Source: Lanius collurio
Lineage: Eukaryota > Chordata > Aves > Passeriformes > Laniidae
Direction: 5' to 3'
Assembly: GCA_020086605.1 (NCBI GenBank)
Contig: JACBWW010000040.1
Coordinates: 6,687,694-6,751,693 of the forward strand
DNA: 64,000 bases
Made by a program: the position numbers and the translations under genes. This document shows positions 24,718-39,000 of this stretch, one piece after another. The stretch's first letter is position 1. The number at the start of each line of letters is the position of its first letter. The notes under the pieces were generated by a model, which saw nothing but the letters and a program-made list of their open reading frames with translations, had not been told where the DNA came from and did not search any database.

Positions 24718-25949
24718 TCCGGGCTGGAGCAGAGCCACGCATTCCGTGGCCAAGTTCCCAGTGATGGATGCAAACTGTCATCACTTATTTTGGTGGGAAT
24801 TCCATTGTTTGTTTTCCTTGGTTTTCCAGCAATAACATTTCCTCTTCCATCCCGCCTCCAGCTTTTCATCCTCTGCCAGAGGCTTCCCCTCCTGAACTTC
24901 TCCAAATTATCTTAAAAAACCTGGAATAATGGACCTAAAATAATTATTCAGAGGGCACTTGGTTGGATTCTCTGGACTGTGAGATTCCAGCCAAACGTGA
25001 GCACAGATGGAACACAGGAGGGCACTTTATTTTTGGCACAGCCAATTAGAATAATCTATGGAATTCCAGCTTCTCCAAGATATCCTGCTTTGTATTTGGG
25101 AGCTCTTCAAATTTCAGGCTCTTTGCTCCCTGGGAAAAGTGGATGGTGTTGGATTTTAGGGATAATTCTGTGAGTTTGGAATTTCTGGGGTTTCCTTTTC
25201 CATTCTTTTTACTGTCAGGCTGTAAATGCCCAGGATGCCAAAAGGTGATCCTAAATCTATGGATATATGGATATATGAGCATGGATACACGACCCTCTGG
25301 AATATTATCCTGGGACTTCCCCAGCACTGCCCAGCCCGGACCTGCCCCAGGCTTTAAGTCCAGCCTAAAATCCCTGGAAAACCTGACCAATGCATTTCCA
25401 AATGCTTTGAGCTTCTCCAGCTTGGAATATCTAGGATCAAACCATCCCAAAGCCAGCCCTGTTGGAATTTTCCCCCTTCAAGCCTCAGTTCATCAAAAGC
25501 CTCTGCGGTTCCTTCTTCTCCTCCTAATGAAGGTGGAAATGTCCATGGCGAGGGGAATTTATGGATGAAGGAATTCCAGTGGCCATCATTCCGTAATAAG
25601 GCTGACAGCCCTGTAAAATATTGCCCAAAAAGCCCTGGAAAAGGCTCCGGCAGCTCCCTGGAAGGTGACCCAAATATTTTATGGAGTGGGCTCTGACGAC
25701 CTTCCCTTATTTATGAATTTTTAAATGAGCGGGATCTGTTTAAAGAGGGGGAAAAAAACCCCTGGTATATGAAAAAAAAAAAAAAAAACCAAACCAACTT
25801 CAGATGGCGACTTTAACCTCCCGTAGATTAAAAACCATTCCATCTTTTTATCCAAATTCCAATAAAAATCCTGTCTCCCATGGATTTAGGGGCTGCTTCC
25901 AACACCACTTAAAAGCTGATTATTTTCAGGGCAGGTTTTGTGCTCCAAA

Positions 25950-25984
<35 letters not shown>

Positions 25985-28900
25985 CAATTTTAAAGGATAA
26001 AAATTTCTCTGGGAGATATTTTGGGCTGGGATAATTTCACCCAGGAAAACTGAGGGACTTCTAATGGAAAATCTACTCCGTTGGGTATTTAGTCCTGTTA
26101 TTTTATACAGGGAAATGTTATCTTAGGAAATAAAAACATATTTTTATTCATAAATATATTCCATAATGAATAAAGGATTCCAGGGATGGCGCAGCCACAG
26201 CTCCAAAATCCAAGAGCTAAATCCTGCTAAATCCAGCTGTTTGGAATCTCCCTTTACTCTAAAGGAAGCCAAAGTTATTGGGAATGCTGAAAATCCTAAA
26301 ATACCAAAATAAACCTAGCCACTGGTATCCAGATTCCTCTTCTGCCCATTCCAGAAATCACCATTCCAACAGCTCCAGGGAGGAATTCTGCAGCCAGAAA
26401 CGAGGGGAAAGCGCTGCTTTTCCATCCAGGAGAGCATTTAAGGAATATTTTACATCAAAGCCCTTTCATTCCCGGCCGGAGGGGTTATAAATGGAAAAAT
26501 CCCTCCTCGGGATGGAGCCCTTCAAACACCACAACATCAATATCCCAGCTCCTGGAAGTCCAAGGAATATTTCTGCATGTCCACATCCCATTAATCATTT
26601 GGAAAGCCATTTATGGACCCAAATTACCAAGTGCCAAAACGCCCCTGACAGGGAGGGAAATTTATTCCTTTGCTTTATTAATGTTCTATTTATTATTAAA
26701 AATCCAATAAATTCTTCCCAGATTGGGAATTTTAACAGGAATTCTCCGTGGCTGAGTCCCGTTTGTGCTCTGAATGTTGTGTGAAGAGGGAACAGGGAGG
26801 ATGAACCAAATAAACCCTTAAAAATCTCCCTCTTTAGGATGTACTTGATGGGAAAAAAAACCACCTTCCACCCTGGCAGTGGGGTCGGGATCAAACATGG
26901 AGATTCCGGGACCTCGATAGGAAAATTTGGAAAGCTCTTTAGCGTAATCCTTTAATCTGTTTGCCAGGAGATCCATGGAAAATGCTTTATTTACCCGAGT
27001 AAACAGCGGCTCCCGTTTCCAACGGGAGGTTAAGCTGTTTGGAGAAAGGCTTGGGAGGATATCGTTCCAAGGATTTTAAAGCTTAAGGTGTCACTGCTTG
27101 ATTTTTGGGGGGATTCCTTCCAAGGAGATCGCGGGCAGCTTTCGGAGGGAGCCGAACTCACTCAAATTCACCTGGAAGGGATGGAAATCCTGAGTTACTC
27201 CACTTTGTGGGGAATCTGAGTGGGAATGGGCTGGTTTGGGAATGGGGCTGGAAGCTGGGAAGTGCCTGGAGCAGCAGCAGCTCCCTCTTTAATGCAGCTC
27301 CAACACATCCTGATTTTCAGGAGATGCCGTGATCCCCTCTATATTCCCGTTAATCATTCCAGCCCTTCCTCATCCCGGGCATGGATCTCCAGCAGTGCCT
27401 TCTCCTGAGGTCGGGATAAATCCCTTCCCATGTTCTGGAATTCTGCTTATCCCAGGAAAAAAAGAGGAGGGGACATTCCCACGCCATCCTTCAGGATTCC
27501 CAAGCCCTGTCGGGAAGAGCCGCTGCCAGGTGAATCCCTGGGAATCTTTTGGCCACCAGATGCCCTCGCAGAGCCATCGCGGGTCCCTGAGGGACGCTGG
27601 ACTCACAATCCATGGATTTGGGGATATCTCCAGCTCCTTTTCCCACCTTTCCCGGTGCCACTGTTCTCCAAGGAGGGAGAGTGGCAGGGATTTCTTTGGA
27701 AGCTCCCACCACATTGGAAGTGGCCTCCTGGACACCGGAAATGGCTGGAGATGCCCCAGTTCTCAGTGTGAAGGTTTTTGTGGCAATCCCAGGATTTGTG
27801 CCTGGCCACGGCACTGGATAAGGCTGGGAGAGGAGCAGGATAAAAGCTGTGCTGCCAGTGGATAAAGCATTTTTCCATCTGAATTTTCCCTGGAATTCTG
27901 TGCTTCAGGTATTGTCTCACACTACAAAAGACAGTGAAATCCTTAGAAAAACATCCTCCAAGTTCTCTCCCTGTAAATGTCCTCTCTCCAAGCTTCCCTT
28001 CCTTTCCTAAATCCCTGCTAAAGCCAGCTCCCTCTTCTCTCCATGCTGCCAGTGCCTTTCCCTTCTCCAGAAATAAATCGGGATGTCTCTTGAACTCATT
28101 TGTGCTCCTCACTGCCTTCCCTGCTTAACTCATTCCATATGGCCGCGGCTCTTTCCATGGAGCGCCTCCGCCCGGCTTCCCTCGTTTGCTTCCAAGCTCC
28201 TTAATTTTATGAACAATTTCCCAACAATTAGAATGTGGAAAAGTCCTCCGAGGGAAGCCGGAGGATCCCTGTCCCCGGGATAACGCAAATGCCGGCCAGA
28301 CAAAGCCATTCTGCCCGGTCCCAGCGGAACAATCCTCGGATGGGCTGAGCTCATAAAGCCCAGATTTTTCCATCTCCACATTCCGGGGGCCGGATCCTCC
28401 TCCCAGTGTCACCAGTGTGACGTGGAATCACTTTGGGTTATTCCGGCTTCTTTTCCCAATTAGAGGCGCTGCTTCCCTCCCCTGCTCCCTTTTTCCCGTG
28501 TTTATCCTGGGTAATGCCCGACACATGCTCATTTCATGCTTTTCCAGCGCGAGGAAAACATCGGGAATTAAACCAATCCACTTTTAATGGGTCAAATACC
28601 CGCCTGTGAAAAGCCACAATTTTCCAATCAGAGTTTGGATTGAGGCAGCCTCTCAGCATCCCACGGAATCCCAGCAGTTTTCCAACTGCCCCTTTCCTTT
28701 TCCCATCCCAACCAGGTCATTTTCCAATCAGCCCCATTACACTGAATCCATTTATACTCCCCAAAAACACATAATGACAGGAATTAGCCCCAACCCCGGG
28801 GCTTTTTTTAATCCCTCGCCTGTTAAGTGGAACCACATCTATCTCCAAGCGGGAATTCTTCCGGAGCCCGATGGAAATGGATTCCAAACAATGCATTCCT

Positions 28901-29264
28901 ATTCAAATTCTCCGTTTTAATCAAAAAAAGCTTGGATTATCTGCAGCCAGTATCTCCAAAGGCAGCCCGGAGTCGGGCCCCTCTGCTACCCCCCTGGTTT
29001 TTATGGAATACACGGAATATATGGAATTAATCCATCTGAATATCCAATGTGATGCCTAATGACTTCGGGACCATAACACAAGCGAGTTGTTTGCAGTCCA
29101 TAAATAAGGAATGGCTTTTGCCGGGATTTCCCAAACCAAAACAGGCTGTGATTGGAAACAGGAGGCAGATCCAGCTTTTCCCTTTTTCATGGCTGAAGGA
29201 ATTTGGGCTGGAAGGCTGGGGCACCCACGGGCCGTGCTTGTCTTGGGGTTTATTCCCAATTCCT
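24718..29264. other. Gene-free stretch
   Basis: No supported gene. An A-run is at about 25770-25787 and a T-run of about 30 at 25952-25981. The region from 25.8 to 26.8 kb is less GC-rich than its surroundings. AT words in GC-rich DNA near 28190-28260 and 28430-28600 resemble noncoding regulatory DNA, without proof. Confidence 0.5.
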
Positions 29265-29360
29265 GCTGTCCCAGAACCATGGGAATATCTTTGCATGGTG
29301 GGGACTGGGACGAGATGGGCTTTAAGTCCTTCCCAGTCCGACCCATTCCATGATCCTGTC
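29265..29360 (+). mobile_element. CR1 tail remnant
   Basis: GACGAGATGGGCTTTAAGTC then CTTCCCAGTCCGACCCATTC and CATGATCCTG match the forward CR1 terminus. Confidence 0.65.
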
Positions 29361-30544
29361 TCCACCCACCTGGAGCTGCCACTGGATCTTCTCCATCCCT
29401 GCCGTGTGGTCGCTGACAGGAATTCTGCCTCCTCTCCCGGCTGGAAGAGAGAACCTCCTTTTCCCGGGATTCCTTGGAACTCCTCTCAGCCCTGGCTCTG
29501 CAGCTGAGCTTCCTCGCAATCCCTAAATCCCAATCCCTGAATTCTCTGTTAAACGAAACAGGAATAAAACCTCCCTGTCCCGGGTGGATTTACTCCCCGC
29601 AATCCATCCCCTCAGCTATCCACCTTTGCCTGCCTGAGGCTAAAATTCCAGCTCCTCATTCCCACGGTTATCTGGATCTCACCTGGCGTCGGCTCAGAAT
29701 GAATTATTTGGGAAAGATGGGTGATTCCACAGGGCAGCTGGGTTCACCCTTGGGAGATGCTGGTCCCATGAGAGGGATTGGGAATCCAGAGACACTTTGG
29801 ATGGGCAACCCTGGAGCTCGGCTCCCAGGACAGCTGGCACACGGGCAATGGGAAGGGGGTGAGGGGCAGGAGCTTTCCCTGGCAGATCCCAGTCTCCATC
29901 CCAGGCTTTTCCTGGCTCCTGCTCAGGATGGGGCCAGCATTCCCATCCTCCCCCGGGGCAGTGGGAAATTCGGGAATCCAGCGTGGCTAAATCCATTTAT
30001 TCCTCTGCTCGCTCCTGGATTCCTGGAGATGCCAAGTCAGCTTGGCAATATTCCGGCATTCCAGTAAAATTAAAGATCAATTTCCCTCTAAGTGCTCCAT
30101 AATTTGATTTTATTAAAACTTTTACAAGGAGGCGAAAGGGGGGAATTTCTTCCCCCTTCCCGAACACTTGCCAGTAAATCCTTTACGCCCCTGCAGGGTC
30201 AGGGAATCCACGGCTGGAAAACAAAATCCATGTAAAAAAAATAAATAAATAAAAAAGTAGATATTAGGGATAGGATGTAAAACTTTATTGGCACTAAAAT
30301 TCCTACCCCCTTCCTTCAAGGAGTTGAATCCTGGGAGGGAGGAAAGAGGGAAATAAACCCTGTGGAAAACAGGGGGATTGCTGAGAGCACTTCCAGTCGT
30401 TTTTCCTCGGAAGGTAAGACCCGAACTTGACGGCCTGGAGCCTCGGCAATTGAGGTGGGATTAGAGCCCCGGGTCGGAGGGGCTGGGGAGGGAAATTCCT
30501 TGGCTGGAGATGGGAATTCCCAACGTGGAGGGGTTGCAATCCCA

Positions 30545-30670
30545 GCATTCCAGAATGGTTGGGATTGGAAAGGACCTTAAATGCCACCCAGTTTCACTTT
30601 CCTCTATCCCGGGTCGCTCCAAGCCTCATCCAACCTGGCCTGGAACGCTTCTGGCTGTTTTCTCTGGGAT
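30545..30670 (-). mobile_element. CR1 LINE 3' tail fragment
   Basis: CCAGAATGGTTGGGATTGGA, AAGGACCTTAAATGCCACCC and CTCCAAGCCTCATCCAACCT followed by GGCCTGGAAC: a reverse CR1 tail. Confidence 0.9.
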
Positions 30671-32639
30671 TAAAGAGCACCTCCTGCTTTTTCATCCCAG
30701 AATTTTCAGCCCTGCTCAGACATTCCTTCACCAGCAGCTCTTCCAGAGCTTTTCCAGCTCAGATAAACTGGAGTAGCCACTCTTTATTGGAACTGGACAA
30801 GGGTGCGCTCCAGCTTCTTAGTTTTCATTGGGAAAATTTGTTTCCCGGGCAAAGGAAGCTCCAGCAGAGCTTCCAGAACTCTTATTCCCACAAATCTTTA
30901 ATATTGGATAATATTCCTTAATGAAAGCTGTTACAAGGTCCTTAAACAGCTCTTTATGGCTCTTCCAGGATTTATGTCCTGAGGAATCCCCGGGATGCAG
31001 ATGTTTGATGTTATTCCAGATGTGTAAACTGATATTAATTGTACACATTTTGCCCCCAAAAAACAGGGGAATTTTCTTTTTCCCCTTTTTTCCCTGGCCC
31101 TGGAAGCAGACGTCTCATAATTCCGAAGGCAGGGAAAAGCAGAGCACGGAGTGAAAAAAATGGGGATGAAAAATGTTTGTGCAGCTCGGCCTTTCCTTGG
31201 AAATGAAAATAAATGTCCCTAAATGCCATAAATTTCAATTCCTGCCAAGGCCGGAGCCCATCTCGAGACTGAATCCCAAGGAAAAATAGGAAACATTTGT
31301 TGGATCCGTCTGCTGAAAGCAGCAAGGAAATGATGTCATGGTAGGGAAAAATGAAGTTTTGGAAAAATCCAATTAACACTCCCGGCTTTGCTGGGGAAAC
31401 TGGGATGGCTGGGAATGGGGGGGGGTGTGTGCTCCTTCACAGCAAGGTTTTCCAGGGAAAATGGCTGAATCCGGGTTTTTTGGGGAGGAAAACACCCATC
31501 ATCATCCTCAGCCCCACCTGCTGTGGCTGTACCTGGCAAAACACTGGGGTACAGGATAATATCCCAAATCACTGGGAATTGCCTCCAGGCTTTCTGAGCC
31601 TGCAGGATTTTTCCAGGCCAAATCCATCCCCGCAGCTTGGGAAGCCCCAGCATCCCAAGGGAGGCAACTCAGTGCAGGATACCTTTCCCTTCCCATGGGA
31701 TTTGCCAAACATTCCAGCATCTGGAACAAGGGACATTCCCTTTGATTATTTCCTGATGAGGTTTATTCTATTTGTTATCCTTAAAGCTCTCCTTGTTTTC
31801 CCTTCTCTCCCTCTGTCCTTCTCTTTCATCCCGGGATTTCTGTCCATTTGTTAAGCACAGGGAAAAAAAAGACAGGGAGAAGGGGAAAAAAGATGGGAAT
31901 GTGTCGCCAACGGGGCACTTTTTTTGGCAGCCCAGAAATCCCCCAATCCCAGGCTGATCCCGCAGCAGGGGAGGGGGAATTCTGGTGAGATCCCACCTGG
32001 AATCCTGCAGGCATTCTGGAGGAGAAGTACACTTCGGCTTAGGATATTTTTCCTTTGGCCACAGAAAGCAATTCCGTTAAAGAACGGGATTGCAGAAGAA
32101 AAGAGAAACTCTTCACACTTTGGGGTCAAACTCAGCTATTGATTCCAGCTCGGGAAAAGCACGGATTTTCCCTTTCTTTTTTTGAGGGAATGTCAAAACA
32201 TTTCACTGCAGGCTGGGTAAAACATTTGACATTTCCCAAGCAAAACCTTTTGTTCCCAAAAGCGTTTCTTTATTCCCGGTTTGACCCAAATTAAGGGACA
32301 AAAGAGTTCAATTCTTCGGGAAAACCAAACAAATCCCTCGGATGGTTCTGGCGACCCAAAGTGACACGGTTGGGGTTGGAGATTTTCCCCCCAAAAAAGC
32401 TGGGATTCAACATGGGCTGGGGGTTTTTTTGGCCAAACATTTCCATTATGGGCTCAGCTTTTCCAAAGCCTTTGTGGTGGTTGGAGATGCCGGTGTCCCT
32501 TCCTTGGGATGGGAATGGGGAGGTGGAGAGGAGCCCTCTTGGATGATGAGCCAACACGTGGAAGTGGAGAGGAAGGGGACTTGAAGCAGCGTTTGATGGG
32601 ATATTAAGGAAAAAATCCTTAATAGGAAGGTGGAGAAGG

Positions 32640-32812
32640 ACTGGAATGGAATTCCCAGAGCAGCTGTGGCTGCCCCTGGATCCCTGGAAATGCCCAAGGC
32701 CAGGCTGGACATTGGGGCTTGGAGCAGCCTGGGACAGCGGAAGGTGTCCATGGCAGGATGGAATGGGAAGAGCTTTAAGGTCCTTCCCATTCCCTGCATT
32801 TGGGATTCCCTG
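32640..32812 (+). mobile_element. CR1 LINE 3' tail fragment
   Basis: AGAGCAGCTGTGGCTGCCCC, GGCCAGGCTGGACATTGGGG, GGAAGGTGTCCATGGCAGGA and AGCTTTAAGGTCCTTCCCAT, in forward order. Confidence 0.92.
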
Positions 32813-32975
32813 CAAACCATTGTGGCGATCGGAGGTCCCGCCATTCCCGGGAATCCGCGTCATTCCAGGCAGGAAGCGACGCACCCCAGCCGAAGCGCCA
32901 TTCCCAAGCTCCCTTTACCGGGAACTTTTCTGTGGAAAACCTTCCCTAAAAGTGCAGCTCTGCCCCTGTGTCACC

Positions 32976-33023
32976 ACTCTGGGATTCAGGGATTATCCCG
33001 CTCCGGGATTCAGGGATTATCCC
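32976..33023. repeat. 24-bp tandem duplication
   Basis: CTCTGGGATTCAGGGATTAT... is followed at once by CTCCGGGATTCAGGGATTAT..., each 24 bp with one difference. Very recent duplication. Confidence 0.9.
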
Positions 33024-33024
33024 G

Positions 33025-36000
33025 GCCGTGCTCCCGCGTGGATCAATGGGGGAATTTAATCCCGGGAGATAACGAATCCCAGCTCCTCCCAGCACTTCTT
33101 ATTGGCATTTCCCGGAGTTTCAAGGGATTTTAAGGAATTACCTGGAGTTCTGGCTCCTGCCAGGTGCTTTAATTAACTCCAGTGCTCCTGGGACACCTTG
33201 GAATGCAAGAATGCACAGCCCATCCCAGTTTTGGTCCCAGGGAGCTTTAGGAAGCATTTCCCCGTCTTCCTGGCGTGTTTTTCCTTCCAAGTGGGAAGTT
33301 CATAGGGAAAAGTTGGACCAGGTGAGTCATTACCCCAAAATGCCTAAATCAATCATACCGAAAATTATGGAAAATGTTAAATTACATTGGATTAATTAAG
33401 GAATTAATTAATATTTAAATATAGCCTGATTTCATCCCTATTTAACATACATCCCTATTGAAATAAATTCTGGGATGACAGCAGTTAAAATATGAACTGG
33501 GATGTTACCAGTTAAGATAACTGGAATTCCGTTGCCTTTTCCCAGCGTTTATGGATGAAGGGCTTCCAGGAGGAGCACCTGGGCATGTTCATGCAAATTT
33601 CCCACATAATTCCAGGGGTTGTCTGGAATTCCTTCAGGATCCTGTGACGGACCATCACCGTCCCATCCCATCCGTACCTCCCCCCTCTCCCCCAACATTC
33701 CCTAATCACCTCACTCTGGAGGGAAGAAAATCCTGGAAATCTCTGGGATCTGTGGACGCATTCTGAAGCTTTGGATTCGCAGTGGGCAGAGAATTCCAGG
33801 GCTCAGGACCTATCCCTATGGAAGGTCCACCTCTCCCTGTGGAAGGCTGAGGACCCTGGAGCTGCCTCCCGCCAGATTTTCCTGCGGATGGAGCACCTTC
33901 CACTTGGGAATTCACACACACACACCCCGGAATATCCAATGTATCAGTTTTATTAACCAGGATCCAAGGAAATTTAAGAGCCTGGTTTAATTTGGGAAAA
34001 TTCATCCCACTTAAGCATTTTTCCATGTCCTGCCCGGGCTGGTTTCTGATTTATCAATGACCTATTTCCCATCTATCCCACCTTTCACTCCATAAATTGC
34101 ACTCCTGGTTGGAGAAATGCCGGGTTTTTTACAATTCCATAAACCATCCCCCCCCATCTCTTTCTCGGAGGCTCCATATTTTCTGTGGAATATTGAACTA
34201 TCACTTCCAATGGCAATGAGTCCGAGGATTTGCAGGATGTTCCCGAGGTTGCAGCCACCTTTGGAGGATGAAGTGAAGCCAGGATTAATCTTTCCTACAA
34301 ACAATCCTCATTCCCGTCAATAACTGCCTGGATTTTTTTTATCCTTGCTCAGTATTCCATGTTTTTGGGGGGAGGCATTGCTTGGAGAGGGAGCAGCCCT
34401 ACCATTCCAGCCCTTTCCATGGAGCAGGGAGTCTCCCCCTCCCTGAGCCTTATTTGGAAAGCACTCCCTGAACCGCTGCCTGAAGAAACAAACACGAGGC
34501 TCCAGTCCCTCTTCCCATTCCCAAGGGATCCAATCCATTCTCTCCAGTGGGCACTGGCCCAGGCTCTGGCTGGGTGGGATAATTGCAACAAGGAAAATGA
34601 ACATTTTGGGAGCTTTCCTGTTAATTGTGCCCCATCCCGAGCCATTCCTAAAGATTTTCAAAGGACTAGAGTAAAATCCTGGCTTCCCAGAGGAAACGTC
34701 CATGGATTTAATGAGCTCCCGGGCCCTCCCCGTGGCTGGTTATTTATGGAGTGGTTCCGTGAAGGATTGGCTAATGGCTATGGAGAAATGGCTCCGGAGG
34801 AGAGCGGGATCCCTGCAGTGCACGGAGCCATGTGGGAATGGCGTATTGGGCTCTTTCTATCCCAAAAAACAGCGGAGTGAGGGAAAAAAAAGGGAGAAAG
34901 TCTCTGGTTTGTGGTGGCGTTGGAGAAAGGAGTAATTTCTTTGCAAAAATTCCCCAAAAAGCAGAAAACCTGTGACGGGAATGATCCAAGGCTGAATCCC
35001 ACCACAAAGCTGAAGGATCGGCAGGGGTGGTGCAGAGAACCAAGGGGATAATTAAGGGAGGGATCCTTGGATTCACCTGGAACACGATCCCGGTTGAAAA
35101 TGCTTTTGTTTGGAAGTTTGCACACGGCAAGAAAAGCGGGATGGCGGTTGAGGCTGAGGATATTGTGGAAAGCTCATCCTCCAAAACCATTTTGAAGCAA
35201 TTTTGGAGGAATCAGCGGCAGCGTCCAGGGGGCTCTGCCAGGTCCCAGCTGGGCGCTGAGGCTTTGAAATGGAAACAGCTCCAAAATTCCTAAAATGTTC
35301 CCAAAAAAAAAAAAAAAAGGCATTTTCACTTTTCCCCCAGCTCTGGTCTTGATTTTCCGGGCTGGAGGAGGAATGTTGTTGAATTTTATGGAAAGTGATA
35401 GTGGGACTCTCTGGAAGTGGCTGTAAAAGATAACAGATTTTGTTTTAAAGGCAGATAAAAGTTACAGGCCCGTGTTCCTTGGAGCAGGAATTTCCTTGGA
35501 TACCCATAAAAACGTTGGTTATGAAGCGTTTCCTGAGGAATGGCTCTAACCCTGAATGATCCTGGTTATTTGCTGAGGAAAATGGGCTTTATCCTGAACA
35601 ATAAACCTGTGGAGATTTATTAACCTGGGAAGCACATTCCAGGCTCCAATCCACTCCCAGCCTTCAGAATTAATACCGTGGATAGAGTGAAAAATCCCTT
35701 TCCCTCTCCAAAGCCATTCCCTGCAGAATGTCTCCCATAAAAGGGTTCCTCGAGCTGGATTTCCCCAGTCTTTGCTGGGTCCCTCATTCCCAATGCCCGG
35801 GCTCTCTTTAAATGGGAATATTTTCTCTGGATTGCGTTAACTCGGGCGTTGTTGCCTGCAGGATTAGCAGGAAGAAGCCTTGGAAACCCATTGGTGCTGT
35901 CAAGGTGACCCCAACCCTCTTTGCCTCATCCAGAGCCTGAGCCCTCGGGAATTCCATGGAAAAATCAGTGGGAGAAGGTGAAGGGAAGAGTTGAGGCAGC

Positions 36001-39000
36001 TCCTTCCTCTACAGCAGTGAAAGCCCAGAGAATCCCCCAAAACATTCCAGGCTCAGCTGATCTGGGATGCTTGGAATGGGAGTGGGAAAAAGCACAGGGA
36101 GTCCCCAGAATATTCCAGCCTCATCTGGCCTGGGATGCTTGGAACGGGAGCAGGAGGGTTAAGGAAGGAAATGGGATTTTGGATAAATCAGCCCACTCAG
36201 CTCCTAAAAAACGTCTGGAGGAGAAGCAGGAGCCGGGGCAGACCCAAGCCTGGGCTTTGTAAAGCTCAGCCCAAGCGCAGGCCTGGCCTTACGGCAGAGC
36301 AGGTAATTGGTGTTCATAATCCGTTTGTAAAGCTCGAGCAACTCCAGAGCGCCGGGCACTCCAGGAAAAAAGGGGATTTTTTTTCCTTCGGGATGCATGC
36401 GAATGCCAGCGGAACATCTGCACCCAATCTAGGCCCTGCTCAGCCCCCAAATATTGTTGTGGTTATGGGCAATTCCCTTAAAAGCCGATCCCTTTCCAAC
36501 CTCGCGTTCGGCGGGATGAAATGTTTGCTGTTCCTTTAACTCTTTTCGGGGTTGGGGTTTCTTTGGAGTTGAAATCCCACATTCAGGGTACTCCTATCCC
36601 ACAGCTGCTGCCCCCTGACAACGGAGTTCTGTTTGGGAATCTTGGTGCTTACTCAGTGCTTCCAGCCCCAAAAGCAACCCTGCTCGTTCCTTGAAACTGA
36701 GAGGGGTCTGTGGTGTTTGGAAAACAATCGGATTCCTGACAGCTTTTCCATAATATTGGTGTTTTGTTATTGCTTGGGAGACGGGAGGGAATTTAATCCC
36801 GGAGTGAGATGGAGTTTGGCAGTTCTGGCTCTGGGAGCTCTTCCTGGCATGGAGTTTTTCCTGGAGATGATTCCCAGGCTGGATAGAGCCAGGTGGCCCC
36901 GCCTCATCCAAGGTGGAACAAAGGAAGGGGAACATTCGCCAGGCGGGGAAGTTCCTGGAGCTGCAAAACTCCTTGGAAGGGTCTTGGGATCGACTGAGCT
37001 GGGGAAACTCAGGGAATTCCGACCATCCTTCCATGGACTCCCTTGGCCGTTTCTCACCTCCCCCTTCAGCCCTGCTGGAGGTCTCCAGGCCGTCCTGGAA
37101 GGATGGAATTCACCCAGGATCCAGGCTGGGAATCCCTCATGGACCTACTTCCAAACCCCACGCACACAGGACCCTTTGCTGCTGATTCCTGGAGCCGGCT
37201 GACTCCAAAAGCAACGGAGCTCATGCCAGAGGGAATTTCCTTCTCCCTTTCCAGCAGGTTTCCAGCACTGTGGTGGGATTTTCTTTTTCACCCGGCACAT
37301 TTCATCCCTTTCCCCAAATTCCTGGTTTTCTGGGAGAGGCTTTGGAGCGGCCTCATCCGCCACCTGACCTCACCTTCTGTCACACTGGCGTCACCGGGGC
37401 CGCGCCTGGAGCCTGCTGACAACCATTCCTATCTTTAAAATATGGCTCTGGCAATCCCAGGAAGCCGGGGGACAAATATCCCTCCTGGCTCTGGAGTGTT
37501 CCTGCAGGAGAATGTTTGGGTGACTGGGATTGGCCAAAACTGCCTGGTCTATTCCCACTTTATGCCATGGAAGCACCAAGCAACTCAAGGGATGTGGATC
37601 CATCTCCACCAGCCTGCAGTCTCCTCCTGGGATCAGGAAAATCTTTGGGAAACTCTGCTCCTCACTAATCCCACAGGGCATGGGTACTCTGGGATCTTGG
37701 GCCTTGCACTTCCCAGGGATTTTTCATGGATTCATGAGGCTTGGGATCAGCTCCGAGCTCCTTCCTGGCAAAGGGAGGTGTTCTCTGTGGGCAGGGGCGC
37801 GGGAGCAGCAGCGGGGCGGAGCAGAGGGAATTGCCGCTCCCAAGAAATAAACAGGGACTCTTTTAGGGCCTTCTCCCAAGGTTTGGGAACCCAGCTATGC
37901 CCAGCAATGCATCCCAGCTCCTCTTCCTCACTCCTTCCGGCGGCTGCCGCGAGGCTGGGACGGGTGGAGGCTCAAGCCAGCCCCGAAATGAAAAACGTAA
38001 ATACGGAATATTAAAACCAGACCTGCTCCGGAGAGGAACTTTGACATTGCCGCAAAATCCGAAGAAGAAAGGGAAAACTCTGGCACAGAAATCCCTCATG
38101 ACATCATTTTCTGGGATCACGGTGCCAGAACGGGGCTATCTCCGGGAGCGAAAGCTTCACTGGTCCCTGCCAGGTCCATATAACTTTGGGATTAAAAGGA
38201 CTTTCATATTCCTGCTGTGGGAGGAGGGATGGGAAGGTTTTCCCCACGAGAATGATTAAATTCCTATCAGCAATAACGAGGAAGAAAAGGTTTGTCAGCC
38301 CTGCCGTTGATCTTCCTTCCCAAAAAATTCCTCCAAAATCCATCGTAAGCTTCTGCCAGGAGCCCCGAACCCACAGAGCTGCTCCGTGGTGGAATGAAAC
38401 TCTAATTGGGGCTCGGGGAAATTTTTCCTGCCATTTATCATCCCCAGTTTTCTGCAAATTACACAGAGTTCTGTCAAAACTCTGCCACGGCCGCTCAATC
38501 CCCGGGAACGACGGATCCCACACGTCCCAGACCGATCCTTGGTGCTTTCCCTCGAAACCTTCCCGTTCCAAACCTCTCCCGGCAGATCCGGGGAATAAAA
38601 GCCCCTTCTCCAGCCTCTCACTGGGAAACGAGGTAGGATTTCCCTGGGCCGTGGGCTGGGAGCAGCAAGGAAAAGTTTTGGGGAAGGTTTCCAGTGGTAA
38701 ATACCTGCTGGATTGCCCGAAAAATGAAAAACTCTCCATTAAGAGGGAATGTTATGAAGTGCCTGAGGGAGCTGGGAATCAAATTCCCGCTTCCAAGCGC
38801 AATTTAAGGAGTTGTGGGCAGGTTTATAACCCTGCGAACGAGGTGGGGATTTGCAGCTTCTCCGGAGAGCTGGGCACGGATTTTCCCGAGTTCCTGCACG
38901 AGGGGGAGGAGGAGGATTTAGCTCCAAAGAGCCCAAAGGATTGGCACCGATCCGATCCGGAGAGCTTTAGACCGGCTCTTTTCCAACCTGGACATGTGAG